Shown: positions 62,100 to 64,000 of the stretch, in pieces | Numbering within the stretch: the stretch's first letter is position 1 | Layout: each line of letters starts with the position of its first letter | Assembly: GCF_018403225.1 (NCBI RefSeq) | Contig: NZ_BOSG01000001.1 | Location: 1,426,001 to 1,490,000 of the forward strand | Source of the DNA: Paenibacillus sp. J23TS9 | Lineage (GTDB): Bacteria; Bacillota; Bacilli; Paenibacillales; Paenibacillaceae | Length of the DNA stretch: 64,000 bases | Direction of reading: 5' to 3' | Program-made: the position numbers and the translations under genes | Notes under the pieces: model-generated | Told to the model about the DNA's origin: nothing | The model's input: the letters and a program-made list of their open reading frames with translations, nothing else | Databases searched by the model: none

Positions 62100-62133
62100 A
62101 GAAAAAACCGTCAGGGAAGTTCATCCTGACGGT
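62100..62133 (-). terminator. Terminator after the kinase relic
   Basis: ACCGTCAGG and CCTGACGGT form a perfect 9-bp stem. The minus strand continues TTTTTTCTT. Confidence 0.85.
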
Positions 62134-62248
62134 CCTTTTGGGTTTTGAGTACATACTTTGTATTCCTGTCCTCGAATGGCTATATAATGTTCGGAATACA
62201 TCTCTCTATCATCCATATGGTCGAAATCCTGTACAGCTCCTAACGGAA

Positions 62249-62556
62249 TTAATTCTGCGATAAATATTCTTCAACGTTTTTTAATGTTTCATCGGGAGTA
62301 TTTTTTGCTTTCTGAATCCCAACTAGTATTCTCCTAGCCAGAGCTACCTCCAGTGGAATATCGATACATACAGCAAAATCAATTAATTCCGCCATTCCTT
62401 CTCTGCCTCTACCGAATGGTTCTTCAACTATAATAAAATTATTAGGTTTTAGTTCTTGTTCATTTATAGGTAGTACTATTGGTCTGCTTTGTGCTAGTTC
62501 ACTTGCAACATAATTGTTAACGAATGTATTTCGCGTTCTGCTGTCTCTACCCCAAT
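62249..62556 (-). pseudogene. 5'-truncated P-loop kinase (uridine kinase-like) fragment
   Basis: An open minus-strand frame of about 100 codons encodes KYWGRDSRTRNTFVNNYVAS, ELAQSRPIVLPINEQELKPN, NFIIVEEPFGRGREGMAELI and DFAVCIDIPLEVALARRILV, ending at TAA 62249-62251. The VEEPFGRGRE and DFxVxIDxPLExALARR pattern is that of uridine/nucleoside-kinase-like P-loop proteins. The Walker A part and start codon are absent. It begins right behind the histidine kinase stop, so a deletion joined the two. Confidence 0.75.
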
Positions 62557-62558
62557 AT

Positions 62559-63890
62559 TTAGTGTGGGTTAGCTACTGGTATCCAACCTTCCAGCAGTGC
62601 TCCACCCTCCGAATGGTTTCTTACTGCAAGTTCACCTCCGTGTCGACTAACAATTCTTTGTGAAATGGTTAACCCTAATCCGCTCCCTCCTGTTGAACGA
62701 TTTCTAGATTCTTCACCACGATATAAAGGATCGAAAACCCGTGGTAGTTCTTCTGATGAGAAACCCGGACCTGTATCACGTATCGTAAACTTTACTTTGT
62801 TACCGTCTTTATAACAATGAACAACAATTTCACCATAGGAAGGTGTGTGTCTGACCGCATTATCCAAAAGATTGTTCATGGCACGCTCCAATAAGTGCGT
62901 GTCGCCGTTAATGATGCAATCGTCTGCAGCATGGTTCGAAATCGAGATATGTTTTTGCCAAGCCAGTGGACTCAGACTGTCAATCGACTTCTGGAATATG
63001 AGCTTAAGATCAGCAGCCTTGTTGTTAAGTTTCGTCTCCAAATACTCCATTTTTGTAAATGTGAAAAGATCCTCTACCAGCCGATCCAATTGTGCCGATT
63101 TTTCCTTACAAACCGCCACATATTTTGTTATTTTCTCCGGTGATTGAGCAATCCCTTGTTCCAGGCCATCCAAATAACCCCGTAAGGCGAACAACGGTGT
63201 CCGTAAATCATGTGCGACAGCAGCAATCACGAATCGGCGCTCTTCTTCCAATTCCACTTGTTTCCGATATGATTTTTGAAGCCCCTTCACCATCACTTCA
63301 AATCCGTCGCGGACTTCAGTGATTTCTGTGATCCTAGACAAGGGTAATTGCATATCCCAATCTCCTGCTGCAATTTTTCTGGCTGCAACGCTCATCTTCT
63401 CGAGGGGTTTAAGAAGGAATCGTCTCATTTCAATACCGACAACAAAGAAAGCAAGTAGTAATCCGAAAAATATCGAAATCATTGGGACTGGATTTGATTT
63501 TGGCAGATAAAGAATAACCCTTCCTAGCAAATGACCGTCCTCTATGACGGAGAACCGTTCGGTTGACGACAATGCGCCGCGACGCTCCGGATTAGACCGA
63601 TAAATATCCTGATCTGATTCGGATAGAATAGCCACATCCATCTTCGCTTTCCGCAACTCTTTATGTAATTGATTCTGCCAATTTCGATTCGTCCATTTGT
63701 CGGATCCCGCTTCGATCTGGTGAATCGTCTCAGTCAATTGTCTTTGGAGAGTCCCATTTTGCGGCTGATTTTTTGTGAAGCTAAGGGTTTTAGTGTCCAT
63801 ATAGTGAGTTGTAAGAAAAAAGATCCACGGTAATAAAAGTATGAAGAAAAAGCAAAGCACAGTAAACGTACGAATGCGTAGTGTTCTCAT
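62559..63890 (-). CDS. Sensor histidine kinase (HAMP, HisKA, HATPase)
   Basis: The 443-residue protein has two membrane segments (about 9-28 and 136-155) around an extracellular region of about 107 residues, a HAMP domain, the H-box VIAAVAHDLRTPLFALRGYL, and ATPase motifs (NNLLDNAVRHTP; DTGPGF; GGSGLGLTISQRIV). It is a class I kinase. Its ATG lies two bases after the stop of the response regulator at 63892, with the site GGGAGG inside that gene's end. The signal is unknown. Confidence 0.92.
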   Translation of the reverse strand: MRTLRIRTFTVLCFFFILLLPWIFFLTTHYMDTKTLSFTKNQPQNGTLQRQLTETIHQIEAGSDKWTNRNWQNQLHKELRKAKMDVAILSESDQDIYRSNPERRGALSSTERFSVIEDGHLLGRVILYLPKSNPVPMISIFFGLLLAFFVVGIEMRRFLLKPLEKMSVAARKIAAGDWDMQLPLSRITEITEVRDGFEVMVKGLQKSYRKQVELEEERRFVIAAVAHDLRTPLFALRGYLDGLEQGIAQSPEKITKYVAVCKEKSAQLDRLVEDLFTFTKMEYLETKLNNKAADLKLIFQKSIDSLSPLAWQKHISISNHAADDCIINGDTHLLERAMNNLLDNAVRHTPSYGEIVVHCYKDGNKVKFTIRDTGPGFSSEELPRVFDPLYRGEESRNRSTGGSGLGLTISQRIVSRHGGELAVRNHSEGGALLEGWIPVANPH

Positions 63891-63891
63891 T

Positions 63892-64000
63892 TTATCCTCC
63901 CTCGAAGCGATACCCTACTCCCCATACGTTGACCAGGAATTGCGGATGGTTCGGATCGGATTCGATTTTCTCGCGAAGCCGACTGAGATGGACCCGAATC
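63892..64000 (-). CDS. Response regulator (OmpR family), C-terminal part
   Basis: The last 35 codons read IRVHLSRLREKIESDPNHPQ and FLVNVWGVGYRFEGG, then TAA at 63892-63894. This is the wing of an OmpR winged helix (VxxLRxKIExDPxxPxxxxTVxGxGYRF). The gene continues past the window edge and is the partner of the kinase. Confidence 0.92.
   Translation of the reverse strand, partial: IRVHLSRLREKIESDPNHPQFLVNVWGVGYRFEGG

Overview
The window looks like a Paenibacillus-type chromosome (Bacillota, endospore former, moderate GC). Signs are YesM/YesN regulators beside LplB/YtcP-type sugar permeases, a GH43 enzyme with CBM6 modules, an SLH-anchored surface protein with GLUG repeats, a SleB-type cortex hydrolase, and strong AGGAGG ribosome binding sites with occasional GTG or TTG starts. 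Almost every gene is on the minus strand. No rRNA, tRNA, CRISPR array, intact insertion sequence or prophage was seen.

Layout. 0-6.9 kb: fabZ, a DUF6886-like protein, a pectinacetylesterase-like hydrolase, a collapsed sigma/anti-sigma relic, a DinB protein, an XRE regulator plus membrane protein behind three palindromic operators, an ECF sigma factor with a C-terminal extension, a cold-shock protein and an SRPBCC protein. 6.9-18.8 kb: a polysaccharide-use locus (GH43/CBM6 secreted enzyme, YesM/YesN two-component system, solute-binding protein and two permeases). 19.1-22.2 kb: an AT-rich cyanate module (Lrp regulator, beta-carbonic anhydrase, cyanase, NCS2 permease). 22.2-30.2 kb: a PTS/mannitol operon mtlA-mtlR-mtlF-mtlD-ptsI-HPr with a cre site. 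30.2-32.6 kb: relics, a membrane protein and an AraC regulator. 32.9-36.9 kb: a two-component system and an ABC exporter resembling antimicrobial-peptide immunity systems. 37.1-44.6 kb: SleB-like hydrolase, zinc-ribbon protein, RarD transporter, sigma/anti-sigma pair, CPBP protease, TetR. 45.2-54.9 kb: PhyH oxygenase with divergent AraC, MerR-SDR pair, orphan sugar-binding protein, APH kinase, histidine phosphatase and small lipoproteins. 54.9-64 kb: a 1429-residue GLUG/SLH surface protein behind a MalT-like LuxR regulator, then a histidine kinase and the end of its response regulator.

Two patterns run through the window. First, a dispersed, nearly palindromic box (AACTATCG-TTCCC-CGTTAGTT type) occurs about a dozen times between genes. 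It is often next to a stem-loop, and in at least four places it supplies the stop codon of the gene it touches. Second, the intergenic spaces hold many gene fragments (sigma/anti-sigma, two GNATs, RibD-type reductase, P-loop kinase, lipoprotein and others). Some of these end exactly at a repeat. Together they suggest a region shaped by small repeats and deletions.
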